Part shown: piece by piece, positions 12,263 through 23,690 of the stretch
How the letters are laid out: every line of letters begins with the position of its first letter
Numbering within the stretch: the stretch's first letter is position 1
Source of the DNA: Scleromitrula shiraiana
Taxonomy: Eukaryota; Ascomycota; Leotiomycetes; Helotiales; Sclerotiniaceae
Direction: 5' to 3'
Length of the DNA stretch: 64,000 nt
NCBI GenBank assembly: GCA_028455995.1
Contig: JABELC010000001.1
Coordinates: forward strand, 496,001-560,000
The notes under the pieces: model-generated
Seen by the model: the letters and a program-made list of their open reading frames with translations, nothing else
Database searches by the model: none
Told to the model about the DNA's origin: nothing
Program-made: the position numbers and the translations under genes

Positions 12263-14425
12263 ATGGTTCATTACGAGCAAAGAACTGCCCGCTTGGTTCT
12301 AAGGAATCCTCAAGCTAGAGATACTCGAGGATTGGTGCTAAGAAACCCAAGGCAGGAGAGATCGACCACTAGCGATATGTCGGAGAATGCACCATACCAG
12401 ATCGATCACCGACAAGAACATTACAATGGTCCAACTCCACACATGGTTGCACCATGGAATCCTCTAAATCCCTACAATTGTCTTCCGGTTGGGTATGTAC
12501 CCATTCAGATGGTTCGTCCGGGTGGTTTTCATGGTGGCTTTCAAAATCCAGCTATTCATCATGATGCAAATATTCAACAATTTGATAACAGTGCTCTTCC
12601 AAGATACACTACTTTTCCTATCAATGATGGGTACAATCCCGGAAATCCTGGTATGCAACCTCGAATGGCACTACGCCCCTCAAGACAAGAGCCTATACGA
12701 CCAGTCTTACAATCCGGAAATGATGTAAATCAAACACCTCAGCAACCACATGATCTCTCACAAAGCTCGGCTGTTAACACAAGTGCCTGGGTTCAAAGTC
12801 ATGGAATCGACATACCAAGAGGTCCTCCTATCGAACGTAGTCTTGAAGCTAAAATTCGTCAGTGTCTTGCTCGTAGCGGTTTGCTTCGGGATTGTCCTGA
12901 GCCAGAATATGTCAATCGACCGGTGGAAACAGATCCTGCTGTTGTTTCTTATGGTCCTATTACTAGGCACTCTGAATCAAGCTATGATCGTAAATCCAAG
13001 TCTGGCTCTAGTCAAACAGTTATTGTAACCGAACCACCTCAATCACCTGCTATAGTGAATGGATCTTCGCATGTGAATACGCGGAGGAAAGATATAAGAT
13101 CACTTCCTAAAGGAGCACCTCAGACTCAAACATATCGAGGTGTTGAATCTCAGGCACAAGTGCCACAGAGAAGAGAAGTTCGATCTTCACAAAGGGATGA
13201 GACGAAGGAGGATCATACTTCAACTCAAACTATCGTCGGTTACTTTGTAGATCCACCAATTGGAGGTTCTAGTACAAGAAAAACCGTGGTCAGATTTTCT
13301 GAGCAAGAAGAACGACCAGAAACTCCTAAGTTGCCTAGAAAGATCATCGAAGTATCTTTGGATGTATTGAAGCAGAAGGCAGATCAAACAACGTCTCATG
13401 TTACTAGGTCAGATGTGATGGATATACGACAAAACTCACCAAAGAAACCGAGTACTGTCAATGTTGTTGAGCGCCCATCACCGATTAAATTGATCAAAGT
13501 CATCGATGCCAAATCTTCTGAAAGCCAAGGCCTAAGCAAGACCACCAGAACTTCCACAATGGAGGTAAAAGAGGATTTGTGCTCAGATGACTCAAAGAGT
13601 TCAGATCTGACCGGTTCGGTCCAAGAAAACACTCTAGAGGATTGTATCAGATCACTTGCTACATGGAAAAAAGGAGATCGACAAAAACTCCAAAAGCTCC
13701 TAGAAGTTTTAAAGACTATTGATCTCGCAGACGATACCAAAGTTGACGAGCAAACGTCCAAAACTCCTGCATCACCAACCACTCAAAAGCAAAAGAGTTT
13801 ATCTAGCACTCTCAATCCTAACGCAGCCTGTTTCAAGAATTTCTCATCAGTAAGAGATCACATAACCGAAAGTCGGAAAAACTTCCATCATCAACGACGA
13901 GCTCTCTCTTTGCAAGACGTCTCAAACGATAAATCTTCCCTCCCACCTCTATTCGATAAAACACCCCTAGATCTAGATATAGATCCATCACTGTTCAACA
14001 CCATCCCAATCTGGATGCACACAGGAAACAAACCCTATCCCAATCGCAGCAAATTCATCAAACCACGAGCACCAAAAATCTCAATCACGATCCGCGCTCC
14101 CCCGAATAAATCGTTCATCTCGGAAGATGATGAGGGTAGGGTTGCTTTGGTTATGAATTCGAAGATTGCGGAGCCCCTGTTGGCGAGGTTTAGGGAGAGG
14201 TATCCTTTGACGGGGACGAGGGCGGCAGTGTCGGGTTTGGGTGGTGTGGAGGGTGAAGTTGGGGGTGGGGTGGTGATGGAGGGTGTTGGGAATGGGAGCG
14301 GTAGGGAAAAGAGGGCTCAGACGGCGTCGGAGATTCAGGAACAATTGGAGAGGTTGTTATTGAGTGAGAAGGAGAAGAGGGCTAGGGCGGGAGGATTGAA
14401 GAAGAGGAAGGAGGAAAGTTGTTAG
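12263..14425 (+). CDS. Disordered 720-aa protein with PAM2-like motif
   Basis: Single-exon frame with no recognised globular domain. It begins with two copies of the short segment LVLRNP (residues about 11-33), then a Pro/Gln/Asn-rich region and a Ser/Thr/Lys-rich middle. Residues 514-524 read SSTLNPNAACF, which matches the PAM2 consensus (S-x-L-N-P-x-A-x-x-F) that binds the MLLE domain of poly(A)-binding protein. A more ordered stretch follows, with PLFDKTPLDLDIDPSLFNTI near 560-580, and the C-terminus is basic and Glu/Lys/Arg-rich. A role in mRNA translation or stability is inferred from PAM2 only. The coding strand shifts from C-rich to G-rich near 14120. The ATG at 12263 is preceded closely by stops; an alternative start is at 12378 (MSEN). 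Confidence 0.75.
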   Translation: MVHYEQRTARLVLRNPQARDTRGLVLRNPRQERSTTSDMSENAPYQIDHRQEHYNGPTPHMVAPWNPLNPYNCLPVGYVPIQMVRPGGFHGGFQNPAIHHDANIQQFDNSALPRYTTFPINDGYNPGNPGMQPRMALRPSRQEPIRPVLQSGNDVNQTPQQPHDLSQSSAVNTSAWVQSHGIDIPRGPPIERSLEAKIRQCLARSGLLRDCPEPEYVNRPVETDPAVVSYGPITRHSESSYDRKSKSGSSQTVIVTEPPQSPAIVNGSSHVNTRRKDIRSLPKGAPQTQTYRGVESQAQVPQRREVRSSQRDETKEDHTSTQTIVGYFVDPPIGGSSTRKTVVRFSEQEERPETPKLPRKIIEVSLDVLKQKADQTTSHVTRSDVMDIRQNSPKKPSTVNVVERPSPIKLIKVIDAKSSESQGLSKTTRTSTMEVKEDLCSDDSKSSDLTGSVQENTLEDCIRSLATWKKGDRQKLQKLLEVLKTIDLADDTKVDEQTSKTPASPTTQKQKSLSSTLNPNAACFKNFSSVRDHITESRKNFHHQRRALSLQDVSNDKSSLPPLFDKTPLDLDIDPSLFNTIPIWMHTGNKPYPNRSKFIKPRAPKISITIRAPPNKSFISEDDEGRVALVMNSKIAEPLLARFRERYPLTGTRAAVSGLGGVEGEVGGGVVMEGVGNGSGREKRAQTASEIQEQLERLLLSEKEKRARAGGLKKRKEESC
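13805..13834 (+). other. PAM2-like PABP-binding motif inside the 720-aa protein
   Basis: Codons 515-524 encode STLNPNAACF. The Leu-Asn-Pro-Asn-Ala core and the Phe three residues later are the positions known to contact the MLLE domain of poly(A)-binding protein in PAM2 peptides. It lies between disordered segments, as expected for a docking peptide. Confidence 0.6.
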
Positions 14426-16178
14426 ATTGGATTGGTGGATTGGTGGATAGGAAGGAAGGAAGGAAGGAAGGAAGGAAGGATGGTTTTGGAGCGAATTAAT
14501 GGTAATGAAAGCAAAGCGGAGCGGGTATTTTTTTAATTATTTATTTTTATGGTTTGTATGATAAGATATCTTTTTCGTTTTGTTTGTTAATATTTTAATT
14601 CCTTGTTTTTTATTTTTATTTGTTTATTACGCAAGAGAATAGATGAGTGAATGGGTACGAAGCGAGCGAGTGAGCGAGCGAAAGAGCGAGTAAGCGCAGA
14701 AGAAAGGAAAGGGGGGATGAAACGAAACGAGGATGAAAGACGGAAGACGAATACTTTGTATTTCTTTTTAAAATATTTTTAGTCTTTAGTTGTTTGTTTG
14801 TTTGTTTGTTTTTTTGTTTGTACTATACTGTATTATACTGTATTGTACTGTACTGTGCTTTAGTATACAGTAAGTAAGTAATTAATTAATTAGGTAGTTA
14901 AATGTTCAATTGCGTTGCGTTTGTTATATCATAAGTTATGAATATATTAAATTATAATATGGTTTTTTAGAAATATTTGTTGATTGTTGATTCTTGATTC
15001 TTGATTCTGTATGATTTTATTTTACTTTATTTTATTTTATTGGTTTTTTATTGTATGCTTTTATTCCTGTCCCCTCCTCTCCTCTCTGGTCTCATCTCCT
15101 TTCGTCTTCTCCTTTCGTTTTCTCTTCTCTTATCTACTATATCATACATATATTCCATCCCAATCCATTCCAATCCATTCCAATCGACCCCAACCAATCC
15201 CAACCAATCCCAACCGGTTCCAAATACAATGCAATGCAATGCAATTCCAATCCACACCACACCATACCATACCATACCGAACCATACCATTCATTCATAT
15301 AATTCATTCATTCCCATACAATGGCATCCATCCATCCCATCCACCCATCCCATCCATACAATTAATTGATTTCAACCCCTCCCCCTCCTTCAATGCATCC
15401 AAATCAAAATCAAATCCGAATCAGAATATCCCACTCCATCCCCCCCTATCCCATCCCATCCCATCCCAGCCCATAAATCAAAAATAACTCCCCACCCCTA
15501 AACTTCAAAATACAGTTATTCTTCCCGTTATACGTCCGTCCGTCCGTTCGCTCGTTTGTTTGTTTGTTTGTTTGTTTGTTTGTCGATTCCTCCTCCCCCC
15601 CTCCTCCTCCTCCTCCTTCTTCTTCTTGCTCCTACTACTCTACAATTCCAATTCCAATTCCAATTCCAATTCCCCATCCTCGTCTCCTTTGCCGTCCTTT
15701 TTCGGAGGTTCTATGCTATATCATATCATATCATATCATATCATATCATATCATAGCATATTATATCACATCCTCGGATTTAAGACGCGATAGACGGATA
15801 TATAAGCTATTAGTTTGGCTTTCCAGCTGATAATGTCGGCTTGTGGTTTAGGTTGTTTGTTCGCTTTGTTCTACACATACCGGAATGGAGTGAACGAGTG
15901 TCGTTTTATACCGTACATACCATACCATACCATACCATACCATCCATCGAAAGCCATGCATAACGGTGAAATCGACAATGCTCTCTAGTAGTAGGTGAAC
16001 CTCAAAACTTCAGGAGGTATGAACCATGTGTGTATGAAGATCCAGGTAATTTGAGATATCCATCCAAGACATCTTCGTCCATTCATTATACTTCCCACAG
16101 ATTTATTTATTTACTGTCGGATAAATGATGCTCCCTCGATCTAATTCCAATGAACCCATTACATGATCTTTGATTCCA
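14426..16178. other. Convergent intergenic region, very rich in simple repeats
   Basis: No gene is supported; the stretch lies between convergent transcription units. Visible repeats are (GAAG)n at 14450-14479, GAGCGAGC-type units near 14660-14695, TTTG runs near 14790-14815 and 15554-15583, TTTTA near 15017-15040, CCAAT/CCATC/CCATA tracts from 15150 to 15475, (CCAATT)n near 15645-15675, and TCATA pentamers at 15721-15755. The small open frames here are translations of these repeats. Confidence 0.6.
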
Positions 16179-18716
16179 TCAACGACTGAAATTGATAACA
16201 GCCAACTATAAAAATCATATTAGTTATCACCCTAATCCACGAGAAAAAGTAACAAAAAAATACATACCATACTATTACATCCATAAGCCAATCTACGACC
16301 ATCCGCATCCCAAGTTAATCTATGATCTTCCTCTTCACCCACCGAATCCGTCGACTGAGGTGTTTGCCAACCATTTCCATCAGGTCTAACCCAAGTCGCT
16401 CTAGGGATATGCGTATCTTCGACTTTCCAGATGAGGATTCGATCGCTGCTAACGCCAGCGATAAATGCTCCATCTGGAGTAAAAGATAGTGCTAAAACGC
16501 TATACGAATCGATTGTCATTGAGCACTTCTGTTTAGATTCCGAAGATCGTGCATTCCAGATACTGATTGCGCCATCTTCACTCGCGGATGCTAATAATCT
16601 TTCGCTGTTCTCGTTCAGAACGTTGTGTGATTGAATTGGTTGCCATATTAATGAAGTGATTTGTCCTGTGTGAGCATTGAATGGTCGACAATGGCCTTCT
16701 TGATCCCAGATCTAATGATTATTAGCAACTAGTCAAATTTAAAAACACAAGTACTTACATCAATCACACCAGTATCACTAGCAGTTGCAAGTAATTTCGA
16801 AACCGGGTCAAAAGCAATTTTTGATAATTGGTGATCTTCACGAGTTTCGAATTTCCTCGTAAAATTGATAACTCCATCAGTATAGCGATACGCCATGAGC
16901 ATATCTCCTCCACAAACAATGAAATCTTCATCACTCGTCCAAACAGCTTCGAGATCATTTACCACAAGATTGTGCTCTGGTAAAACAAATTGTGCAGTTT
17001 TAGGGCCTATCATTGAAGTGACGATAACAATTATCTGTACTGCGTCTGACTCTAGATTTGTCAATGGTGATAATGACAAGAATAAAGTATTCGAAAAATT
17101 CCACTTCAATGAAATAATTGGGGATTCCATTCCAGCAGAAGTAAAAACTCGACGTCCATCTACAGTCCTTACATCGACTTTTGCGCTTCCATTCTCTTGT
17201 AACTCGCTCCCAATGAGAATAGCTGATCCATCTGATGCCCAAGAAAGAGCACTCACTAAAGTGGTTTGCGGCGAACCTGGTTCGAGTAAACTAGCGCATG
17301 GTGGTTGTGGGGGACAATCTGGGGCATTATTTCTATCGCGTATCGTATAAGGAATATTCCACATTCGGGCTAATCCATCTGTACCTGCAGCAGCCAAGAT
17401 ATTTGGATTTTTTGGATTCCATTCGCAATGTAATAAAAGTGTTGACTTTGAAGAAGGTTTATCATCCAAAAGATCTAGAAAAATAGTATCAATATCCAGG
17501 TTGGTTACTTTTTCGATCTGTGTTCCTCTTTCTGGTCCATTGGTGAGTACAATCGGTGATGGTAATTGCTCTGGTGATGGATAAGCGTGACCATTTCCAT
17601 TTTGATCTCCATCAATTTCCATAGGTATTGGAGTTGCTTCGTAAAGACTCCCATTGCTAACTCCATTTCCATTTCCATTTTCATATCCATTAGTGAACCG
17701 AGGTTTCTTTCCTGGTGGACCATTTTGGTTTTGAAATTGATCTTGATTTAATTCATCCTCAAGTTGATGTTTTCTGGCGATTTCTAGCTCCTCGATATTC
17801 TCTTGATGAGGTGGAGTTGTTGTTCTAACTAATGGTCCGAATATACCGAATTCTTGCACGGGATTTGATACCTGTTTAATAAACTCATGATTAACCTAAG
17901 GAATCAATATAAAACATCCTCCCTCATATCAATCAATTCTTTTATTTTAGGATCAAAGAATTTTAACAATAAAAATGAATTGATTGAAGTAATGATAGAG
18001 TAAGAGTAAAGAAATTCTTTTTACATACCTGTGGTTGTTGTACTCTTGATTCTCTTTCACATTCTTCATAAGCAAGTCCTTTGTTTAAAAGCGTGACTAA
18101 GGCACGATATGGGACATGGGGCGTAAATGGCAGTTCTTGTGGATTTTCCTTGTTCCACTTTTTTTGAAGATGAATTGCTGCTTCATCGTAACCTAAATTG
18201 AAAAAGAAATTTGATCAGTCGAGGTCCTTGAGAGACAAGAAATAGATACAAATATCCATAAATAATTGATCTTTTTGAAAGAGATTCTCATCTCAAGAAT
18301 ACAATAGAAACAAAAGCCAAAGTTTGGTTTGATCCTTGATGTCTTGTTAAAGAGAAATTGAGGGGGGAAGAGGGAGGGGAGAAGGGGGAGTTGATGATGA
18401 TGATGATGATGTTGATGTTGATGATGATGATGATGAAGCTATAATTGTTTCTCCTTCGTCATCATCAACTTCATTTTTTTGTACTGTATACATACCATTT
18501 TCCAATAAATGTCTGTACGATTGTAATAAATTCCCATTAGCGAATTGTAATCTTAAACCTCCATCAATGTACCTGAAAAAAAAAGATCCTCCACACTTTC
18601 TTCCTTACTCCCCCTTCCCCAAGAAAAATCATCGAATGAATAGATCACGAGGAAAACACGTACCTCCAGATCAGATAGTTAACCCTCTCGGAGGTTAAAG
18701 ATTCCTTCGTCATCAT
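16179..18716 (-). CDS. LisH-WD40 protein of the TBL1/Sif2 family (Set3-type HDAC complex subunit)
   Basis: Six exons on the minus strand: 18664-18716, 18496-18512, 18029-18192, 16759-17871, 16268-16711 and 16179-16205, about 605 aa. The N-terminus carries a LisH motif that is continuous only if a 17-nt microexon is used: VNYLIWRHLLENGYDEAAIH, residues about 12-31. A disordered Asn/Gly/Pro-rich linker follows, then WD40 repeats with typical endings (GLARMWNI, GVIDIWD, GAISIWN, DRILIWKV), and the chain stops just after the last blade in SMLAVINFSR. This architecture is that of human TBL1/TBLR1 and yeast Sif2, which scaffold Hos2/Rpd3-type histone deacetylases in NCoR/SMRT and Set3 complexes. 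Intron 3 is unusually long (303 nt) and holds GAT/GTT triplet repeats. The nearby Cyc8 corepressor works in related repression, but they are not obviously co-regulated. Confidence 0.88.
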
Positions 18717-19606
18717 CTCTATTTCTAGCAAGAAACCACAAGTCTTAAAGCAATTCGAGATACAGTATAGGATAATATTGATTGAATTGTCTTTGTTTGG
18801 TGATGCTTGATGTACCTGTATGTATGATTTGTAGCTATAGGTAGGATGTTGATGTATTGTTCCGTATTGTATACTCTAGTATAGTATGTGAATGGTTTGA
18901 TGTATGATTATGTATTTATTGATTGTTGCTGTATGGATTTGTTTGTAGCGTTTATCAAATTCGATTTGATTGATTGATTGATTGATTGATGGATTGATTG
19001 ATTACTTGATTACTTGATTGATTCAATTAGTAGAGTGATGAATCGATGGGTTGATTCGATTGATGAAATGAATGAATGTTGATGGTGGTGTGTATTGATT
19101 GAATTGGATCATCCAGTGTAGTGTGTATTGTGTAGTGGTTTGTTGAAGAGATTTGATTCAAGATGGATGGATGGATGGATGGATGAATGAATGGATGGAT
19201 GAATTGATGGATGGTAAAGTGTTAAAGTCGGTAAGTTTTGTAAGGTTGTAAGGTTGTATTTCGTAAAAAGATCCAAGGTTGTTTTAGAACTAGTACAGAA
19301 TATATAGTTCTACCAAGGTAAAGAAGAGGTACTGTATCTGTACTTTTGATGAATTGGGTTTTCGAGATTTGAGGAATGGAAGAAAATGGAGACCAAGGTT
19401 GTTTCGTTTCGTTACAGACAGCGGTAGGTAAACGTAAACCTTAGAAAGAAATCTTTCCAGTCAAGAGAAAGAGTCAAAAAGAAAGATCCAGGGACTCAAG
19501 TTCCAGTTTAAAGAACCACAAGACGAAAGAAAGTAATATAAGATAGTGCGGGATAGAAAAAGGTGGAGCGCGGCTGCCAAAAATTCATATACTATGGTTT
19601 GTACAT

Positions 19607-19638
<32 letters not shown>

Positions 19639-19715
19639 ATGTGGTCTGTAGGTCTGAAGGATTGTTAGGTCTATAGAGAGAAAAAGCCAAGGATCACATT
19701 GATGATTGAAATATG

Positions 19716-19770
19716 AATTGAATATGAATTGAATATGAATTGAATATGAATTGAATATGAATTGAATATG
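19716..19770. repeat. 11-bp minisatellite, five perfect copies
   Basis: The unit AATTGAATATG is repeated five times without interruption; a degenerate copy precedes it. The array is intergenic. Confidence 0.95.
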
Positions 19771-20144
19771 GATACTATTTTAGAAGCCATACGGTAAAGG
19801 GTTTAAACTTGTTCAACATTGTTGATTTTTCCAGGTTGATCAACTTAAGGTGAAGGAAGCTAGTACTAAAATTATCCCTCCAAATCTACTAATTTGGTCT
19901 AGTTTAAATCGGATATAAGTCAATTGAATCCTCGAGTCTCGTTTTTCTTTGATTACCTTCAACATTATTATGTAAGTTCTCAAACTCAAGTTGGATGGAG
20001 TTGGTTGTTTAAAGAACAGTCAATTAAAAAATATCAATCATTTATACATAGGTGCGATATCTAAATAGAGAGATAGAGAGATAAAGTATCTAGTACATAA
20101 GGTATATAAGAAATCCATTCGATTCTTTTGGTACTCTATATACT

Positions 20145-20225
20145 TATATACTTTTATACTTATATACTTATATACTTTTATACTTATATACTTATATACT
20201 TATATACCTATATACCTATATACAC
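20145..20225. repeat. TATACTTA-type tandem repeat
   Basis: Alternating TATATACTTA, TATACTTTTA and TATACCTA units form an imperfect array in intergenic DNA. Confidence 0.9.
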
Positions 20226-22449
20226 TACTTTAGAAACAAAATGCATGCAGGTAAGGGTTCGGAAAAAACAGCTGGAGAAAAAAAAAAGAAAAGAAGAAGC
20301 GGTGCGCTCTGTCCTTGTTCAAAATGTGCCTGCAATGATTCTACATGGATTAAATGTACGCACGCATGACAAGCACAATTCAAGGGGGGGAAATAATGGG
20401 AATCCATCCTCCATCCATACATATATAAAACATGACTGACCTATACAGACAGATACAAGAGTAGAGTGCTACAGTACTATAGTACTATAGTATACAGTAC
20501 AGAAGAAACCAAGAGTCAATTGTTCTTTTCAGGTTCTAAAACAGTACAACCTTGGCTAGGATCAAACGGGCAATTGAAATACTTCAAGAAGGAGGGAAAC
20601 ATCAGTCTAGAAAGGAATAAAAAAAGCTAAGCCGACAAAGCAACAAGGTGGGACGAAGAAAGCAAAGTGATCTTCTGCCCTATCGAGAATCGAGATGTTA
20701 TGTATGATGGTTAAACCCGGTTAAAAAACAAAGTACATTGGATATGTTACTCTTGAGAGTAATAATAATAATAGTAATAATAATTATAATTATAATTATA
20801 ATAATAAATAAGACTCTCGAAAGTTCAAAGACAAATTCGACGTCTGGATAAATAAACATTTACAACAACAACATTTACAATAATTATACTAATAATAATC
20901 ACCGGTATTCAAGGTTTTGATTTCAATATCTTCTCATTTGAAGAATCTCAATCTAAATTCTCCATTACCTATTATATACTGTACTTGTATACTCGATACA
21001 TAATACATAAGGCGAGGCGAGCGATATATAAAAAGAAAATGCTAACGCTTCCCAAACTTGCTTGCTTTGCTCTTTTGCTCTTTGCTCTTTGACACCCACT
21101 CACGAACCGGTCTAGTCTTTTTTCCTTCTAGACCTCCATCAATTCCAAGGTTCGTCATTGGTCAAAAATACCAAAAATAAAAAATGATAGGCGGATAATA
21201 ATACAATGGAGAGATGGCCAGATGCTTGTGTGACAGGCTGACAGCGTATGGTACTCAAAAAAGTTGCCACCATAACTTTCAAGGTTTCTTCGCCCCAGCT
21301 TGAGGATATTGTAATACCGTAATACCATATTACCATAATACCACATTACCATAATACCGTATGTACTGGGAAGTGATGTACAGTGAGTACAAAAGAATAA
21401 GATATTCGTTTCGTTTCGATTCGAATATAATTGGATGATGGATTACAGAAGTAGAGGATTTTAAATTTCGGAGGTATTTTTAGTTTCCATCTTAAGTAAC
21501 TTTTTTAGTAAAATGATACCGTATAAGGTAAGGTAAGCCGCAAGCTGGAGAGTAGGAGAAATAAAAGAGCTCGGATAATACGAAAGTACAACGGGTTACG
21601 ACAACAGCTTTTTTATCTCTCTTTCTTTCTTTCTTTGTTTCTTTGTTTTCTATTGTTTCATCACGGAGTCGAGGTTAGTAGTGTAATGTTTTATCTTCTT
21701 GAAATAGTCGTATATGTTGGTTACCCCATGTTTAGGTAGATAGATGTATTATGTACATGTAGATAATGTAGGGTAGGATTTGAAAAGCAACCTGTAGAGA
21801 TGAGAATCCATCATCTTTACAATGAAATGACAGCTCGAGATCGCAGATGGGATGGATAGGGATGAATATCCGTCCATTTGAGTTTCCTCCTACTGCGGGA
21901 AGTCGGCAAAGTATAAATGCTACGGTATCAAATATTGATATTTACATATTTATTGTATTGATTGACTAGCACTTCGATTATCACACCTGGTCAACCTGGA
22001 CAAGTTTCGTATTACATACATGAAATTTTGAAATCCATCTTTCATCTCTACCAATCGTTCTTCTTCCATATATTCGGAAATTCTACCCGGCATGGTTACT
22101 TGCTTCTGGGCCCAAAGATTTCATTTTCGAACTATACCTTTTTTACACTAGTCGATCGTCCGTCACAATAGCCTCAACGCCTCACGTGGTGGCTTCCCGC
22201 ATAATTGGAAACCTTAAAAGCCTCAAGTTCGAGGCTGAAAATCATTGCTAAGAACAACGCAAATGGTCCGTGCATTAGATATGATGCTAACCTTAGTAAA
22301 TTCTTGACACTTTGTTAAGGGAAAGCTTCAATGGAAGCTTCATACTCAGTATTAATGAATATAATTGTCAAATCCTCCACCAAGAAGTAGGGATTGGAAA
22401 AAAGGGTTTCATCTACCTCCTACCTACAAAATATTCAAACCATTAAATC

Positions 22450-23690
22450 ATGCCACCAAGATTTAATATACCTCCAGTGACGAGGATACTACTCATCGCA
22501 TTGGTATCTCAGTCCATCCTGAGCGCAGCAATTCGTTATAGACAATGGTCTAAGGAGTCAGATATAGTGGTTCCATACCTATCGCTCGTACCTCAACTAT
22601 CGTTCATATATCCTTGGACTTTCCTGACGACTACACTGGTGGAAAATAATGTCTTTACGTTGGGGATATCGGGTATTACTTTATTCTATGGAGGGAGATA
22701 TCTAGAACGAGCTTGGACATCGGCCGAGTTTGCGAAATTCATTGTGATTGTATCTTTGATTCCTAATCTTCTTACTTTTGGAACTTTGGTTGGCCTTTTT
22801 GCTTTGACGGGTAATATGCGATGGACGTAAGTTTTCTTTCTTATGTTCTCCCATTTTTAAGCTTGCTTGTTTGCGCCAGTATAACTAACCCCTCCCTCTC
22901 TTCATACAGTCTCACCACAATTAACGGAACTATCCCTCTACAAATATCCTTCCTGATTGGTTTCTCGCAACTCGTACCAACACACACTGTCACCCTATTC
23001 AAAGGAATCATCTCCCTCCGCGTCCCCCGCTTCCCCCTCCTCCACACGCTAACCATTTTCCTCCTCTCACTCACCCCCCTCCTAACCCTCGCCTCCTTCA
23101 CCCTCTCCCTCTCCGCCTTCCTAACCTCCTGGACCTACCTCCGTTTCTACAAACCCGCCTTCCCAGACCTCGACTCCAACCAAGGCCCCTCCCTCAAAGG
23201 CGACGCCTCCGAATCCTTCGCCCTCGCCTCCTTCTTCCCCTCCTTCCTAACCCCCTTCATCGAACCCCTCACCTCCACTATCTTCGCCCTCCTCGTCTCC
23301 CTCAAACTCTGCACCCCCTTCTCCGCAGCCGACATAAACGCTTCCCGCAACGGCGACCCCTTCTCCCACCACCAGCATCCCCACCATCACAACCAAAGAA
23401 GCACACCCGGAGGCGCCCGAGCCGAGGCGGAAAGACGAAGAGCGCTCGCGCTAAAAGCGCTAGATCAGAGACTACATGCTGCGAGCGCGGGGGCGAAAGC
23501 AGCGGCTCCTGTGCCGACGCAGCCGCAACCGCCGCAGACGACGGGGCCGGCGGTCGCGATCCAGCCGGCGGTGGGGGAGCAGAAGGATATGGTTAGTCGC
23601 CCGGGGGGGTTATTGGGTGAGACTAGTTTCGTGACTGATGGGGAGGGGCATGGGGTGGGGAGTGGGGAGGATGCGAATCGTGGGTCGTGA
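22450..23690 (+). CDS. TMEM115/rhomboid-like Golgi membrane protein (DUF1751 family)
   Basis: Two exons, 22450-22826 and 22910-23690, joined by an 83-nt intron (GTAAGT...CATACAG), giving about 385 aa. Residues 1-210 hold several hydrophobic membrane segments, among them TRILLIALVSQSILSAAI, FIVIVSLIPNLLTFGTLVGL and LTIFLLSLTPLLTLASF. The segments YPWTFLTTTLVENN, LFYGGRYLERAW and ISFLIGFSQLVPTH match the conserved core of the TMEM115 family, which is rhomboid-like without catalytic residues and, in animals, acts at the Golgi in retrograde transport. The tail after about 275 is hydrophilic with a His-rich patch and an Ala/Pro/Gln-rich end. Exon 2 is strikingly C-rich to about 23400 and then G-rich, unlike exon 1. 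Family call is confident; cellular role is by analogy. Confidence 0.85.

Larger units (their letters stand above)
18717..22449. other. Divergent intergenic region between the LisH-WD40 and TMEM115-like genes
   Basis: No gene is supported over 3.7 kb. It contains GATT tetramers (18966-19000), GATG tetramers (19160-19215), ATA/AAT triplets (19608-19640, 20760-20815), an 11-bp minisatellite (19716-19770), TATACTTA-type repeats (20145-20225) and CATTACCATAATAC-like units (21315-21360). The first part likely serves as leader and promoter of the minus-strand gene, and the last few hundred bases as promoter of the plus-strand gene at 22450. Confidence 0.55.

Noticed and set aside
15001..15830. Several overlapping 66-158 aa frames
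   Set aside because: All are translations of pyrimidine-rich simple repeats (CCATC, TTTG, TCATA).
18496..18572. 77-nt version of exon 2 in the LisH-WD40 gene as the main form
   Set aside because: It inserts 20 residues into the LisH motif; the 17-nt exon restores an uninterrupted motif. Kept only as an alternative splice possibility.
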